DNA of 64,000 bases from LMUY01 sp965199105. GTDB lineage: Bacteria > Pseudomonadota > Alphaproteobacteria > Acetobacterales > Acetobacteraceae. Positions 18,351-26,814 of this stretch are shown one piece after another. The position numbers and the translations under genes were made by a program. The stretch spans positions 3,100,001 through 3,164,000 of the forward strand of contig CBDAQO010000002.1 in assembly GCA_965199105.1 (NCBI GenBank). The letters run 5' to 3'. The stretch's first letter is position 1, and every line of letters starts with the position of its first letter. The notes under the pieces were generated by a model that saw only the letters and a list, made by a program, of their open reading frames with translations, had not been told where the DNA came from and did not search any database.

Positions 18351-18854
18351 TTAGAGAAGCCGCCACGTGATGACGACCCGCCGGTTCTGCGGGCTGTCCG
18401 GCATGGAAGTGTTGGCGAGTTCGGACTCGCCTAGCGCCTGGATCAGCAGCCGGTCGGCTGGGATGCCCCGCGCCACCAGGCCGAGCTTGACCGCCTGTGC
18501 CCGGCGTGCGGAGAGCAGCACGTTGCGATATTCGTCGCCGCTGCGGTCGGTATAGCCGGTGGTGAACATCAGCACCGGGTGCGCGTCGCGGTAGAGCCGT
18601 GCGGCCAGGTCCAACTGCTTGTTGGCTTCGGGGGTCAGCGTGGCGCCGCCGGCCGGGAAGGTGATGTCCACCTGGTTATTCACGACGGCGCCGGCGACCT
18701 CACCCAAGCTCGGCTTTTCCGCCGGCGGTGGGGCTGAAGCGGTGACCGCGGCGGCAGCGGCGTTGGGCCCGGCCGTGGTCGAAGAGCAAGCTGCGAGTCC
18801 TACCATCGTGGTCAAAATCAGCAACCGTATGGAAGATCGTCCTGACACAAGCAT
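18351..18854 (-). CDS. OmpA-family lipoprotein (Pal-like peptidoglycan-binding domain)
   Basis: 167-aa outer-membrane lipoprotein. The start chosen follows AGAGG and yields a signal peptide ending in the lipobox LAAC (Cys around residue 22). An Ala/Pro linker leads to the OmpA C-like domain: ITFPAGGATLTPEANKQLDLAARL, GYTDRSGDEYRNVLLSARRAQAV and the terminal NRRVVITW. The domain normally binds meso-diaminopimelate in peptidoglycan. The conserved D and R of the motif are present. It lies back-to-back with the Sel1 gene. Confidence 0.88.
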   Translation of the reverse strand: MLVSGRSSIRLLILTTMVGLAACSSTTAGPNAAAAAVTASAPPPAEKPSLGEVAGAVVNNQVDITFPAGGATLTPEANKQLDLAARLYRDAHPVLMFTTGYTDRSGDEYRNVLLSARRAQAVKLGLVARGIPADRLLIQALGESELANTSMPDSPQNRRVVITWRLL

Positions 18855-18910
18855 TGGCACCTCTCTGCAAGTTAACGCGACTGCGGCAATACCTCTGGTA
18901 TATCGCTCAT

Positions 18911-18941
18911 TTCGCAACCAGGATATACTACTGTGTATAAT
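18911..18941 (+). promoter_or_regulatory. Candidate promoter of the Sel1 gene
   Basis: A perfect -10 element TATAAT is at 18936-18941, 27 bases before the start codon of the Sel1 gene. The best -35 is TTCGCA at 18911-18916, with a longish 19-base spacer. The segment is locally AT-rich compared with its surroundings. Confidence 0.4.
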
Positions 18942-18967
18942 CCCTCACTATCCTGTGACCCGAAGCC

Positions 18968-19888
18968 GTGGCAGCAACAACAACCCCGACCGCCAAGGTC
19001 GTGACAAGTCGGCGTTTTGGATGCAGCCGCCCCTTATTCTTGGCGGCAGCCCTGTTGCTTGTGTGCGCTGCAGCAGACCAGGCCGACGTCGAGCAGGGGT
19101 TACGTGATTTTGCCGGCGCCCGCTTTGCCGAGGCACTCTCGGACTGGCAGGCTGCGGCTGATGCCGGTGACCCAAACGGCGATTTCTACATGGGCGTGCT
19201 GTATGACACGGGGCAGGGCGTAAGCCAGGATCCCGCGAAGGCGCTCGCGTGGTATCGCCGCGCCGCGGAGGCTGGCAGCCCAGCCGGCGCGTTCAACGTC
19301 GGCGTGTTCTACGACTCCGGGCTGGGCATGCAGCCGGACGAGGAGCAGGCCGCCTTCTGGTATGGCCGCGCCGCCTCCGAGGGGTTTGCCCGCGCCGAAT
19401 ACAACCTTGCCCTGCTCTATGAAGAGGGCGCTGGCGTGCCGAAGAACCGCGAGCGGGCGGTGGCGCTGTTCCGGCAGGCGGCCGCGCAAGGGCTGACGGC
19501 GGCCCGGGCGCACCTGGCCTCCCTGGGACAACGCTTTGTCGGCCCCGCCAGCAAGCCGGCGCAGGATGCGATGACGGATTTCCAGCGCGCGCAAGACATT
19601 CTGCTCAATCGTGGGCCCGCCGAGGCGGCGCAGGTCGCAGCCTTGTTCCATCGCGCCGCAGACCGGCACAATGCGGTGGCGGAATACGACCTAGGCTACT
19701 GCTACGAGCATGGCGTCGGCGTGCCGGCGGACCGCACCCAGGCGGTGGACTGGTATCACCGCGCCGCAGCGGACACGCGCGACGACGCCCTGCGCGGCAT
19801 CGCCAAGGCGAGCGCGGCCAAGCTGGAAGGGCAGACCGCCAGCACCGGCAAGCCCGGTCAACCGTCCCAGCCACGGTCGGGCGGGTGA
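18968..19888 (+). CDS. Sel1-repeat (SLR) secreted protein
   Basis: 306 aa, GTG start; a second GTG at 19001 is possible. A hydrophobic segment (LFLAAALLLVCAAA) near residue 25 is a signal peptide or anchor. At least five Sel1-like repeats follow, of the type A..YNLALLYEEGAGVPKNRERAVALFRQAAAQG. Sel1 proteins are alpha/alpha-solenoid scaffolds for protein contacts, often envelope-associated. The C-terminus is low complexity. It probably acts in the periplasm; its partner is unknown. Confidence 0.82.
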   Translation: MAATTTPTAKVVTSRRFGCSRPLFLAAALLLVCAAADQADVEQGLRDFAGARFAEALSDWQAAADAGDPNGDFYMGVLYDTGQGVSQDPAKALAWYRRAAEAGSPAGAFNVGVFYDSGLGMQPDEEQAAFWYGRAASEGFARAEYNLALLYEEGAGVPKNRERAVALFRQAAAQGLTAARAHLASLGQRFVGPASKPAQDAMTDFQRAQDILLNRGPAEAAQVAALFHRAADRHNAVAEYDLGYCYEHGVGVPADRTQAVDWYHRAAADTRDDALRGIAKASAAKLEGQTASTGKPGQPSQPRSGG

Positions 19889-19924
19889 CGCCGGGTCGGC
19901 CCGGTTTCGAGAACGGGCGCCGGT

Positions 19925-21889
19925 CTAGTGTTTCAGCCACCCATTGGGCGGCTCGGGGAAGATCAGCAGCTCGCCGGGCCGGATCGGGCTGTGATTGATT
20001 GCCAGCACGTCGGCATAAGGCGGGGGCGTGATGCCGCGATACACCCGCGCGTAGAGCTTCGGCAGGGTATCATCCGCGCCGGCCACCAGGATCAGTCCGG
20101 GACTGCCATGCGGCGCCTCGCGTGCGGCTTTCTCGGGGAGCGGCGCCGCGGGGCGGCTGACGGGCGGCGTGGGCTGGCTGGGTGGACCCGGCGGGATGCT
20201 CGCCACCTCAGCCGGCGGCGGCTTGGCTGGGGTTGGCGCCGCCGGTTGACTGGTTAGAACGGCTGGCGAGCGGGGTGACGCGACAGGCGCTGGCGTTGGA
20301 GCCGGCAGCGGCGCTTCGGCAATCGCGGGCAGGTCGAACGCCGGCGGTGGCGGGGCTGATGCTGGTTCGGCAGACGCCAGCCGCTGCGGAGCGGGTGGCG
20401 GCGGCAGTGGCGTCTCCACGATGCCGGCGTGGGCGGTGGCTCCAGGTTGCGGCCCTGGCGAAGCCGGCAGCTCCGGGGAAGGCGCGGGCTCTGCTGAAGG
20501 CGCAGGCGCGGGTGGCTCTGGCGGATGCGGCGGTTCGGCACTCGCCAGGACTGGCGGCGCAGCGGGCGGCACCGTCGGGACCGTGCTGGAGGGGGCCGCA
20601 TCCGGCAGGTCAGGCAGCGGCGTGGCGGCGATGGCGGGCAGGTCCATCGCAGGCGTCAGCGGCTGGTCCACGGGCGCTGCGACCGGCGGTGGCATCGGCT
20701 CCACCTGCGCCAGGGCAGCCGGGGGCGGGTTCGCTGCCGGGGGCTCCGCCGGTTGCGGCTCCGCGGGCGATGCTGGCGCGGGCGCTAGCGGTGCGGCCGC
20801 GGCAAGACCCGGCGATGGCGGTGCGGGCGGCGGCTCGGGCGGCGGTGCGGCGACCGGGCTGGGCGCGGCCACGCCGGGGTCGAGCACTTCGGGCGGCGAG
20901 GCGTCTTCCGGCGGCGGGTCGACCAGGTTGCCGAGTGCGGCATAGACCCCCGCCAGCCGCCTCGGCGCCTCGCTCAGCCCGAGCTCGTCGCGCCAGATGA
21001 TGCCGCCGCCCACCAGCGCCGCGACCAGCAGTCCGGCGGCCACCAGCGCCGGTCCACGCAGCGCGTGCACGATCAGCGGCATCGCCTGGCCACCATCGGC
21101 CGACAGCAGCGGCAGCACGGTGCGCAGAGTGGCGCGCCGCCGCCGCCGGGCATAGGCGGCCGACAGGGCGGTGGTTGCCAGCGCCGCGACGTCGCCCGGC
21201 ACTCCCTCGGCCCCGCGCGCCACGGCGAGGGCGGCGGCGGCCGACAGCACCTGCGTCATGGGCCGGCCGGCGCGGCGGAACTTGTGCTGCAACAGCTCCA
21301 CCGCCTCCTCCTCGCGCAGCGGGAAGATCACCTGGCGCGCCACCGTCTCCAGCCGCAGGCCGGGCAGGTCGGGCGTCTCGGTGGCCAGCCAACGCCCGGC
21401 CGCGCCGATCAGGATCAAGCCGAAGCCGACCTTGGTGAAGCCCAGCGCCGCCCGCAGCAGCACCAAATAGCGGTATTCGAGCTCGCTCAGGCGGTGCGCG
21501 TCGTCCATTACCAGCACCAGGCCCTTGCGCCCGAGCCGGTCCGGCAGTTCGCGCGCCAACTGGTCGGGGGTGAGCTGCGCCGTCCCGCCGATGCCGGCCG
21601 CCTGGGCGATCTTCGCCTGGATTTCCAACGCGTTGTGCTGGCCGGCCACAAGCTCGATGGCCAGCACGCCGTGGCGCTGCAACGTCAGCCCGACCAGGCG
21701 GCCGATGCTGGTCTTGCCGACGCCCTTGTGGCCCCGCACCGTCACCACGCCGGGTTCGGTGCCGACTGCAGCAAGGATTTGGCTGACCAGCTCGCTCTGG
21801 GAGGGCGTCGCCAACAGTTCGGTCACGTCGCTGACCGGTGCGAAAGGATCGCGGGCCAGGCCGTAGAAGTGCAGCAGGTGATCGTCCAT
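19925..21889 (-). CDS. ExeA/GspA-like AAA ATPase with membrane segment, proline-rich linker and LysM-like tail
   Basis: 654 aa. Residues 1-260 are an ExeA-type AAA ATPase: N-terminal HFYGLARDPFAPVSD, Walker A GHKGVGKTS, Walker B LVLVMDDAH. A single membrane segment follows (ALVAAGLLVAALVGGGIIW, about residue 285). Then come some 280 residues of Pro/Ala-rich linker, and a C-terminal domain like a LysM or tail module (DTLPKLYARVYRG...VLAINHSPIRPGELLIFPEP). This architecture fits an ATPase in the cytoplasm tethered through the inner membrane to peptidoglycan, as for GspA or DamX-like proteins. A full type II secretion system is not encoded nearby. Confidence 0.8.
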   Translation of the reverse strand: MDDHLLHFYGLARDPFAPVSDVTELLATPSQSELVSQILAAVGTEPGVVTVRGHKGVGKTSIGRLVGLTLQRHGVLAIELVAGQHNALEIQAKIAQAAGIGGTAQLTPDQLARELPDRLGRKGLVLVMDDAHRLSELEYRYLVLLRAALGFTKVGFGLILIGAAGRWLATETPDLPGLRLETVARQVIFPLREEEAVELLQHKFRRAGRPMTQVLSAAAALAVARGAEGVPGDVAALATTALSAAYARRRRRATLRTVLPLLSADGGQAMPLIVHALRGPALVAAGLLVAALVGGGIIWRDELGLSEAPRRLAGVYAALGNLVDPPPEDASPPEVLDPGVAAPSPVAAPPPEPPPAPPSPGLAAAAPLAPAPASPAEPQPAEPPAANPPPAALAQVEPMPPPVAAPVDQPLTPAMDLPAIAATPLPDLPDAAPSSTVPTVPPAAPPVLASAEPPHPPEPPAPAPSAEPAPSPELPASPGPQPGATAHAGIVETPLPPPPAPQRLASAEPASAPPPPAFDLPAIAEAPLPAPTPAPVASPRSPAVLTSQPAAPTPAKPPPAEVASIPPGPPSQPTPPVSRPAAPLPEKAAREAPHGSPGLILVAGADDTLPKLYARVYRGITPPPYADVLAINHSPIRPGELLIFPEPPNGWLKH

Positions 21890-22106
21890 GAGCGGCGGGT
21901 CGATGCCAGTTTTCGTTAGAGCATAGAGACGTTTGCAGCGCGGTAAAGCGGAGACGAGCCGAGTGTGGTCAATGCCCTGGCCCACCTTGCGCCATCAGCC
22001 GCACCCGCCGCCGCCCGCCTTGGGAGCCATAGCACGCGATGGCGCCGCGGGGTTCCTCTCGCCCGCCGAACCCGGTATTGGGGATGCCGGAAATGATCGG
22101 GATGCC

Positions 22107-23111
22107 ATGCCGCGCAACAGACTAGCCTTCTCCGCCGCCATGCTGGCTATCCTGGCCGTCCCCTGGGCCGCCAGCCGGGCGATGCCGCTGCAAGACCCCG
22201 ACAGCATCGTCACCCTGCAGGTGGAAAACGACGCGGTCTCCACCCTCAGGGGCACCTCCGACCAATATTACACCAGCGGTCTGCGGGCGAGCTGGGTGTC
22301 CGGCACCAACCAGGTGCCCGAGATGCTGGAGACCGCTTCGAACAACCTGTGGGGCGACGGGGTGCAGCGCATCAGCCTCGAGCTGAACCAGTCGCTGTTC
22401 ACGCCGCGCAACACGCAGGTGGCCAACCCGTCGGCGACCGACCGGCCCTATGCCGGCATCCTGGGGCTGACCGGGTCGCTGATCCACGACATGGACCAAT
22501 CGCGCACGGTGATCTCGGTGTTGCTCGGCGTGGTTGGGCCAGACGCGGGCGGCGAGGTGATCCAGAACGGGTTCCACAACCTGATCGGCGACACGCCCAA
22601 CCGTGGCTGGTCCACCCAGCTCGCCAACGAGCCGCTGTTCGAGATCACGCCGCAGCGGATTTGGCGCCTGCCGATGGGCAATGCCGGCCCGGTGTCGTTC
22701 GACGCGCTGCCCACCCTCACCGGCGGCGTCGGGCTGGAGCGCAACTATGCCCTGGTTGGCCTGGTGGTACGCGCCGGGCAGGGGCTCGACAGCGACTACG
22801 GCGTTCCGCGCATCTTGCCGGGCCTGTCCGGCACCGATGCTTATACACCCACCCGGCCGCTAGTATGGTATGTGTTCGGTGGAGTCGACGGCCAGGCGGT
22901 GGCGCAGGACGTGACGCTGAACGGCGACAACTTCCAGAACAGCCGCAGCGTGCGGCCGAAATGGGATGTGGGGGAGTTCGAGTTGGGAGCGGCCATCATC
23001 CTGAGAGGCGTGCGGCTGACCTATTCGCAGACGTGGCAGACCGAGGAGTTCCACGGCCAGAAGGGTGGGCTGTTCAGCTTCGGCTCGGTCGCAGCCTCCG
23101 TCCGATTCTGA
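22107..23111 (+). CDS. lpxR: Lipid A deacylase LpxR family protein
   Basis: Outer-membrane enzyme that removes the 3'-acyloxyacyl chain of lipid A, a 334-aa beta-barrel. The chosen ATG gives a signal peptide (FSAAMLAILAVPWAASRA). Family motifs are visible: VENDAVS, with the catalytic-site Asn and Asp near the mature N-terminus; DQYYTSGLR; DRPYAG; and NGFHNLIGD, with the active-site His. It ends in an aromatic residue (SVRF), as expected for a barrel. Its stop codon overlaps the ATG of mltB (TGATG). Confidence 0.88.
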   Translation: MPRNRLAFSAAMLAILAVPWAASRAMPLQDPDSIVTLQVENDAVSTLRGTSDQYYTSGLRASWVSGTNQVPEMLETASNNLWGDGVQRISLELNQSLFTPRNTQVANPSATDRPYAGILGLTGSLIHDMDQSRTVISVLLGVVGPDAGGEVIQNGFHNLIGDTPNRGWSTQLANEPLFEITPQRIWRLPMGNAGPVSFDALPTLTGGVGLERNYALVGLVVRAGQGLDSDYGVPRILPGLSGTDAYTPTRPLVWYVFGGVDGQAVAQDVTLNGDNFQNSRSVRPKWDVGEFELGAAIILRGVRLTYSQTWQTEEFHGQKGGLFSFGSVAASVRF

Positions 23112-24079
23112 TGCGCCGCCGGGTCGTGCTCACTGGCCTGCTGACCGCTCCGCTGGCGGGCGAAGTGCGGGCCCAGGATCAGGCTCGCGACAGCTTCGGC
23201 GCCTTTCTCGCCGGGGTGCGCGCCGAGGGCCGGCGGGCTGGCATCCGCGAGGCCACGCTGGACGCGGCGTTCGCCGGGATCGGCCCGAACCAGAAGGTGA
23301 TCGACGCCGACCGACGGCAGCCCGAGTTCACCATGACGTGGGCGCGCTACCAGACGCTCACCATGTCCGACAAGCGCATCGCTCGCGGGCGGGACGCGGT
23401 GGCGGGCCAGCGCGAGCTGTTTCGCCAGGTCTCGCAGCGCTACGGGGTGGACGTGGTGCCGATCGCCGGCATCTGGGGGCTGGAGAGCAATTTCGGCACC
23501 GACACCGGCAGCTACAACGTGGTGGAGGCGCTCGCCACGCTGGCCTGGGAAGGGCGCCGGGCCGCGTTCTTCCGCAGCCAGCTCATTAGCGCGCTGCGCA
23601 TCCTGGACCATGGCGACGTGGCGCCCGGCCACATGCTCGGCTCCTATGCCGGCGCGATGGGGCAGCCGCAATTCATGCCCGACTCCTACCTGCGCTACGC
23701 CGTGGACTTCGAGGGCACCGGCCGGCGGGACATCTGGACCAGCGCCGGGGACGTGTTGGGCTCCATTGCCAACTACCTGCACGAGTCGGGCTGGAAGCTG
23801 GGCGAGCCCTGGGGCCAACCGGTGGTGGTGCCGGCCGGGTTCGACGCATCGGGCGGGCGTGACCAGCGCCAGAGCCTGGCCGAATGGGAGCGTTTGGGCG
23901 TGCGGCGCAGCGACGGCACCCGGTTCGGCCGCAGCGACCCGGTCGGGGCCGTCATCATGCCCGATGGCGGGTCTGGCCCGGCGTTCATGGTCTACGCCAA
24001 CTTCACCGCGATCCGCCGCTACAACCCGTCCGACTTCTACGCGCTGGCCGTGGGCCTGCTAGGCGACACCGTCACTTGA
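23111..24079 (+). CDS. mltB: Lytic murein transglycosylase, MltB family
   Basis: 322-aa periplasmic lytic transglycosylase. It has a short signal peptide (RRRVVLTGLLTAPLAGEVRA) and no lipobox cysteine, so it is a soluble MltB/SltB form. IWGLESNFG carries the catalytic Glu; further family motifs are GSYAGAMGQPQFMPDSYLRYAVDFEG and IANYLHESGW. It overlaps lpxR and rlpA and sits in a run of cell-wall genes. Confidence 0.92.
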   Translation: MRRRVVLTGLLTAPLAGEVRAQDQARDSFGAFLAGVRAEGRRAGIREATLDAAFAGIGPNQKVIDADRRQPEFTMTWARYQTLTMSDKRIARGRDAVAGQRELFRQVSQRYGVDVVPIAGIWGLESNFGTDTGSYNVVEALATLAWEGRRAAFFRSQLISALRILDHGDVAPGHMLGSYAGAMGQPQFMPDSYLRYAVDFEGTGRRDIWTSAGDVLGSIANYLHESGWKLGEPWGQPVVVPAGFDASGGRDQRQSLAEWERLGVRRSDGTRFGRSDPVGAVIMPDGGSGPAFMVYANFTAIRRYNPSDFYALAVGLLGDTVT

Positions 24080-24978
24080 GGCGGCGCGCGCTCCTGGCCG
24101 CCTTGCCCCCGCTCTTGCTGGGCGGGTGCGGCCTGTTCCGCCGCCGCCCACCGCCGTCCCCCGCCGCCAACGCCCACTACACCGTGGGTGACGGCTATGA
24201 ACTGGCCGGCGTCTGGTATTACCCGAGCGAGCACACCGACTATGACGAATCTGCGCTGGCGACGCTGGCGCCCGACCGCGCCGGGCTGACCGCGGACGGC
24301 GAGGTGTTCAGCCAGGCCGTGCTGGCGGCGTCCCACCACACGTTGCAGCTTCCCAGCATCGCCCGCGTGACCAACCTGCAGAACGGCCGCTCCCTGCTGC
24401 TGCGGCTGAACGACCGTGGGCCGGCGAACCCGGGCCGGCTGATCGGCCTCACCCGCCACGCGGCGGACCTGTTGGGCGCGCAGGATGGCACGCAAGTCCG
24501 CGTGCAGCTCGACCCGGCGATGACGCAGGCGCTGGCCGACCAGCTCGGCGGCGGGCCCAAGCTCGCCCTCACCGCCGCCCCGCTGGATGTGGTGCAGAGC
24601 GAGGCGCTGCCGCCCCCGCCCGGGCTGAGCCAGTCGAGCCGGGTGCGCAGCGCGGTGGTGCCGACCCGCGCCGTGCCTGCAACCGTTGCGGCGGCAGCCG
24701 TGCCGGCCCGGCTGCCGGACCAGGTGGAGCAAGGCCCGGCGCTCCCGGGGGACATCTACCTGCAGGCCAGCGAGTTCGGCCGCAGCGACTACGCCCGCCG
24801 GCTCGCCGCCCACCTGTCCGGCATCGGCGCGCGCGTCGAGCGGCTGCGCGACGGCCGCACCGAGCGCTACCGGGTGGTGGCCGGGCCGTTCATCAGCGTC
24901 GCCGCGGCCGACGACGCGCTGGACCTCGCCTTGCGTGCGGGGGTAATCGACTCACGCTTGGTGGTTCGTGGGGAGTGA
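24076..24978 (+). CDS. rlpA: RlpA family septal-ring lytic transglycosylase lipoprotein
   Basis: 300 aa from a TTG start that overlaps the mltB stop (TTGA). This start gives a lipoprotein signal with lipobox LGGC at about residue 17. The double-psi beta-barrel lies in the first half: TADGEVFSQAVLAASHHTL, LPSIARVTNLQNGRSLLLRLNDRGP, and GRLIGLTRHAADLLG. A SPOR domain for binding denuded glycans is at the C-terminus (DIYLQASEFGRSDYARRLAAHL... to the end). RlpA acts at the division septum. Confidence 0.9.
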   Translation: MRRRALLAALPPLLLGGCGLFRRRPPPSPAANAHYTVGDGYELAGVWYYPSEHTDYDESALATLAPDRAGLTADGEVFSQAVLAASHHTLQLPSIARVTNLQNGRSLLLRLNDRGPANPGRLIGLTRHAADLLGAQDGTQVRVQLDPAMTQALADQLGGGPKLALTAAPLDVVQSEALPPPPGLSQSSRVRSAVVPTRAVPATVAAAAVPARLPDQVEQGPALPGDIYLQASEFGRSDYARRLAAHLSGIGARVERLRDGRTERYRVVAGPFISVAAADDALDLALRAGVIDSRLVVRGE

Positions 24979-24984
24979 TTCGCA

Positions 24985-26199
24985 ATGTCGACTGATCTGA
25001 CGCGGCGGGCGATGTTGGCGGCGGCCACGGCGCTGGTGGCCACGCCCGCGCTGGCGCAGAAGCGGCTGGCCAAACCCGCCCATGGCAAGCCCGCCGCCGA
25101 CGCGGTGCCGCTTGGCAGCCCGGCCAACACGCCGCTCGGCCCGATCGACACCGAGGCCAAATACGCCATCGTCACCGACTTCACCACCGGCGCCGTGCTG
25201 CTCGACAAGGACGCCGACGTGCCGCAGCCGCCCTCCTCGATGACCAAGCTGATGACGGCCTACATCGTCTACGGCATGCTCAAGATCGGCCGCCTGCAAC
25301 TGGATGCCGAGTTGCCGGTGAGCGACAAGGCCTGGCGCATGCAGGGCTCCAAGATGTTCGTGCCCCAGGGCGGCAGCGTGAAGGTGGAAGACCTGATCCG
25401 CGGCATGGTCATCCAGTCCGGCAACGACGCCTGCATCGTGCTGGCGGAGGGGGTCGCCGGGTCGGAGGACCAGTTCGTCGAGCTAATGAACGCCAAGGCC
25501 AAGGAGCTCGGCCTGACCCACACCCACTTCAGCGACAGCACCGGCTGGCCGGACCCGAACAACTACATGAGCGTGCGCGACATCGCGACGCTGGCCGCGG
25601 CGCTGATCCGGGACTTTCCCGAATACTACCATTACCACAAGGAAACGTCGTTCAAATACAACGGCATCGACCAGTTCAACCGCAACTCCCTGGTGGAGAA
25701 GGGCCTGGCGGACGGCCTGAAGACCGGCCATACCGAGTCCGGCGGCTACGGCCTGGTGGCGAGTGCGGAGCGCGGCGACCGGCGCGTGATCGTGGTGATC
25801 AACGGCCTCGCCACCTCCCGCGAGCGCGCCGAGGAGGGTGACCGGCTGCTGGAATGGGCGTTCCGCGAGTGGGAGAACGTGGACCTGTTCAAGGCCGGTG
25901 ACACGGTGGAGCAGGTGAAGGTGTGGCTCGGAGCGACGTCCAACGTGCCGCTGGTGGGAGGCCGCAACCTCGTCATCACCATGCCCAAGCAGTGGCGGCA
26001 GACGGCCAAGATCGAGATCCAATACAACGCGCCGATCGCGGCCCCGGTGAACCGTGGCGAGGTGTTGGGCAAGCTGGTGGTGAGCGGCAAGGGCGTGCCG
26101 GACATGCAGGTGCCGCTGCTGGCGGGCGCGGACGTGCCACGCGAAGGGCTGCCGGGCCGGGCCGTGTCGGTGCTGGGGCACTACGTGTTCGGTAGCTGA
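24985..26199 (+). CDS. dacA: D-alanyl-D-alanine carboxypeptidase (PBP5-like)
   Basis: 404-aa penicillin-binding protein that trims the terminal D-Ala of peptidoglycan stem peptides. The N-terminus has a twin-arginine-like TRRAMLAAATALVATPALA export signal. Catalytic motifs are SMTK (SxxK), SGN, and KTG in GLKTGHTESGG. The C-terminal PBP5-associated beta domain follows (VKVWLGATSNVPLVGGRNLVITMP). The usual amphipathic C-terminal anchor is short or missing. It ends 6 bp before the inferred tmk start. Confidence 0.95.
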   Translation: MSTDLTRRAMLAAATALVATPALAQKRLAKPAHGKPAADAVPLGSPANTPLGPIDTEAKYAIVTDFTTGAVLLDKDADVPQPPSSMTKLMTAYIVYGMLKIGRLQLDAELPVSDKAWRMQGSKMFVPQGGSVKVEDLIRGMVIQSGNDACIVLAEGVAGSEDQFVELMNAKAKELGLTHTHFSDSTGWPDPNNYMSVRDIATLAAALIRDFPEYYHYHKETSFKYNGIDQFNRNSLVEKGLADGLKTGHTESGGYGLVASAERGDRRVIVVINGLATSRERAEEGDRLLEWAFREWENVDLFKAGDTVEQVKVWLGATSNVPLVGGRNLVITMPKQWRQTAKIEIQYNAPIAAPVNRGEVLGKLVVSGKGVPDMQVPLLAGADVPREGLPGRAVSVLGHYVFGS

Positions 26200-26205
26200 A
26201 CCAAG

Positions 26206-26814
26206 CTGTTCATCACGCTGGAGGGCGGCGAGGGCGCCGGGAAGTCCACCCAGGCGACGCGCTTGGCGGAGTGGCTGCGCGGGCAGGGGATGCCGGTGTT
26301 GCAAACGCGCGAGCCAGGGGGTGCGCCCGGGGCAGAGCTGCTGCGGGAGTTGCTGCTCTCCGGCCGGGTGGAATGGTCGGCCCCGGCGGAGGTGCTGCTG
26401 CACTTCGCCGCGCGGGCGGAGCATGTCGCGCGCAGCATCGCCCCGGCGCTGGCAGCCGGGCGCGTCGTGGTGTGCGACCGGTTCTATGACTCGACCATGG
26501 CCTACCAGGGCTACGGCCAGGGCGCCGACCGGGGCCAGATCGCCGGGCAGATCACGCTACTGGGGATCGTGCCGGACCTGACGCTGGTGCTCGACGTGTC
26601 CGAGCCGGTGGCAACGGCGCGGCAAGCGGCCAGGGGGCGCGCGGCCGACCGCTACGACCGGCTGGGCGAGGGGTTCCATGCCCGCGTGGCCGGCGGGTTC
26701 CGCGCCATTGCGGCGGCCGAACCCGAGCGCTGCCGGCTGGTGGACGCGGATGGCGGCGCCGATGAGGTGTTCGGCGTGATGTGCCAGCACGTTGCCGCCG
26801 CGCTGCGCAAGTGA
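26206..26814 (+). CDS. tmk: Thymidylate kinase, apparently started at CTG
   Basis: Phosphorylates dTMP to dTDP. 202 aa from CTG at 26206, giving the family N-terminus FITLEGGEGAGKST with the P-loop. No ATG, GTG or TTG lies in frame between the dacA stop (26197-26199) and the P-loop; the first is a TTG at 26263, downstream of the loop, which would give a dead enzyme. CTG is therefore the probable initiator, helped by coupling to dacA. Other motifs: DRFYDSTMAYQGYGQG (DRY-type) and the LID region RQAARGRAADRYDRLGEGFH. Confidence 0.88.
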   Translation: MFITLEGGEGAGKSTQATRLAEWLRGQGMPVLQTREPGGAPGAELLRELLLSGRVEWSAPAEVLLHFAARAEHVARSIAPALAAGRVVVCDRFYDSTMAYQGYGQGADRGQIAGQITLLGIVPDLTLVLDVSEPVATARQAARGRAADRYDRLGEGFHARVAGGFRAIAAAEPERCRLVDADGGADEVFGVMCQHVAAALRK

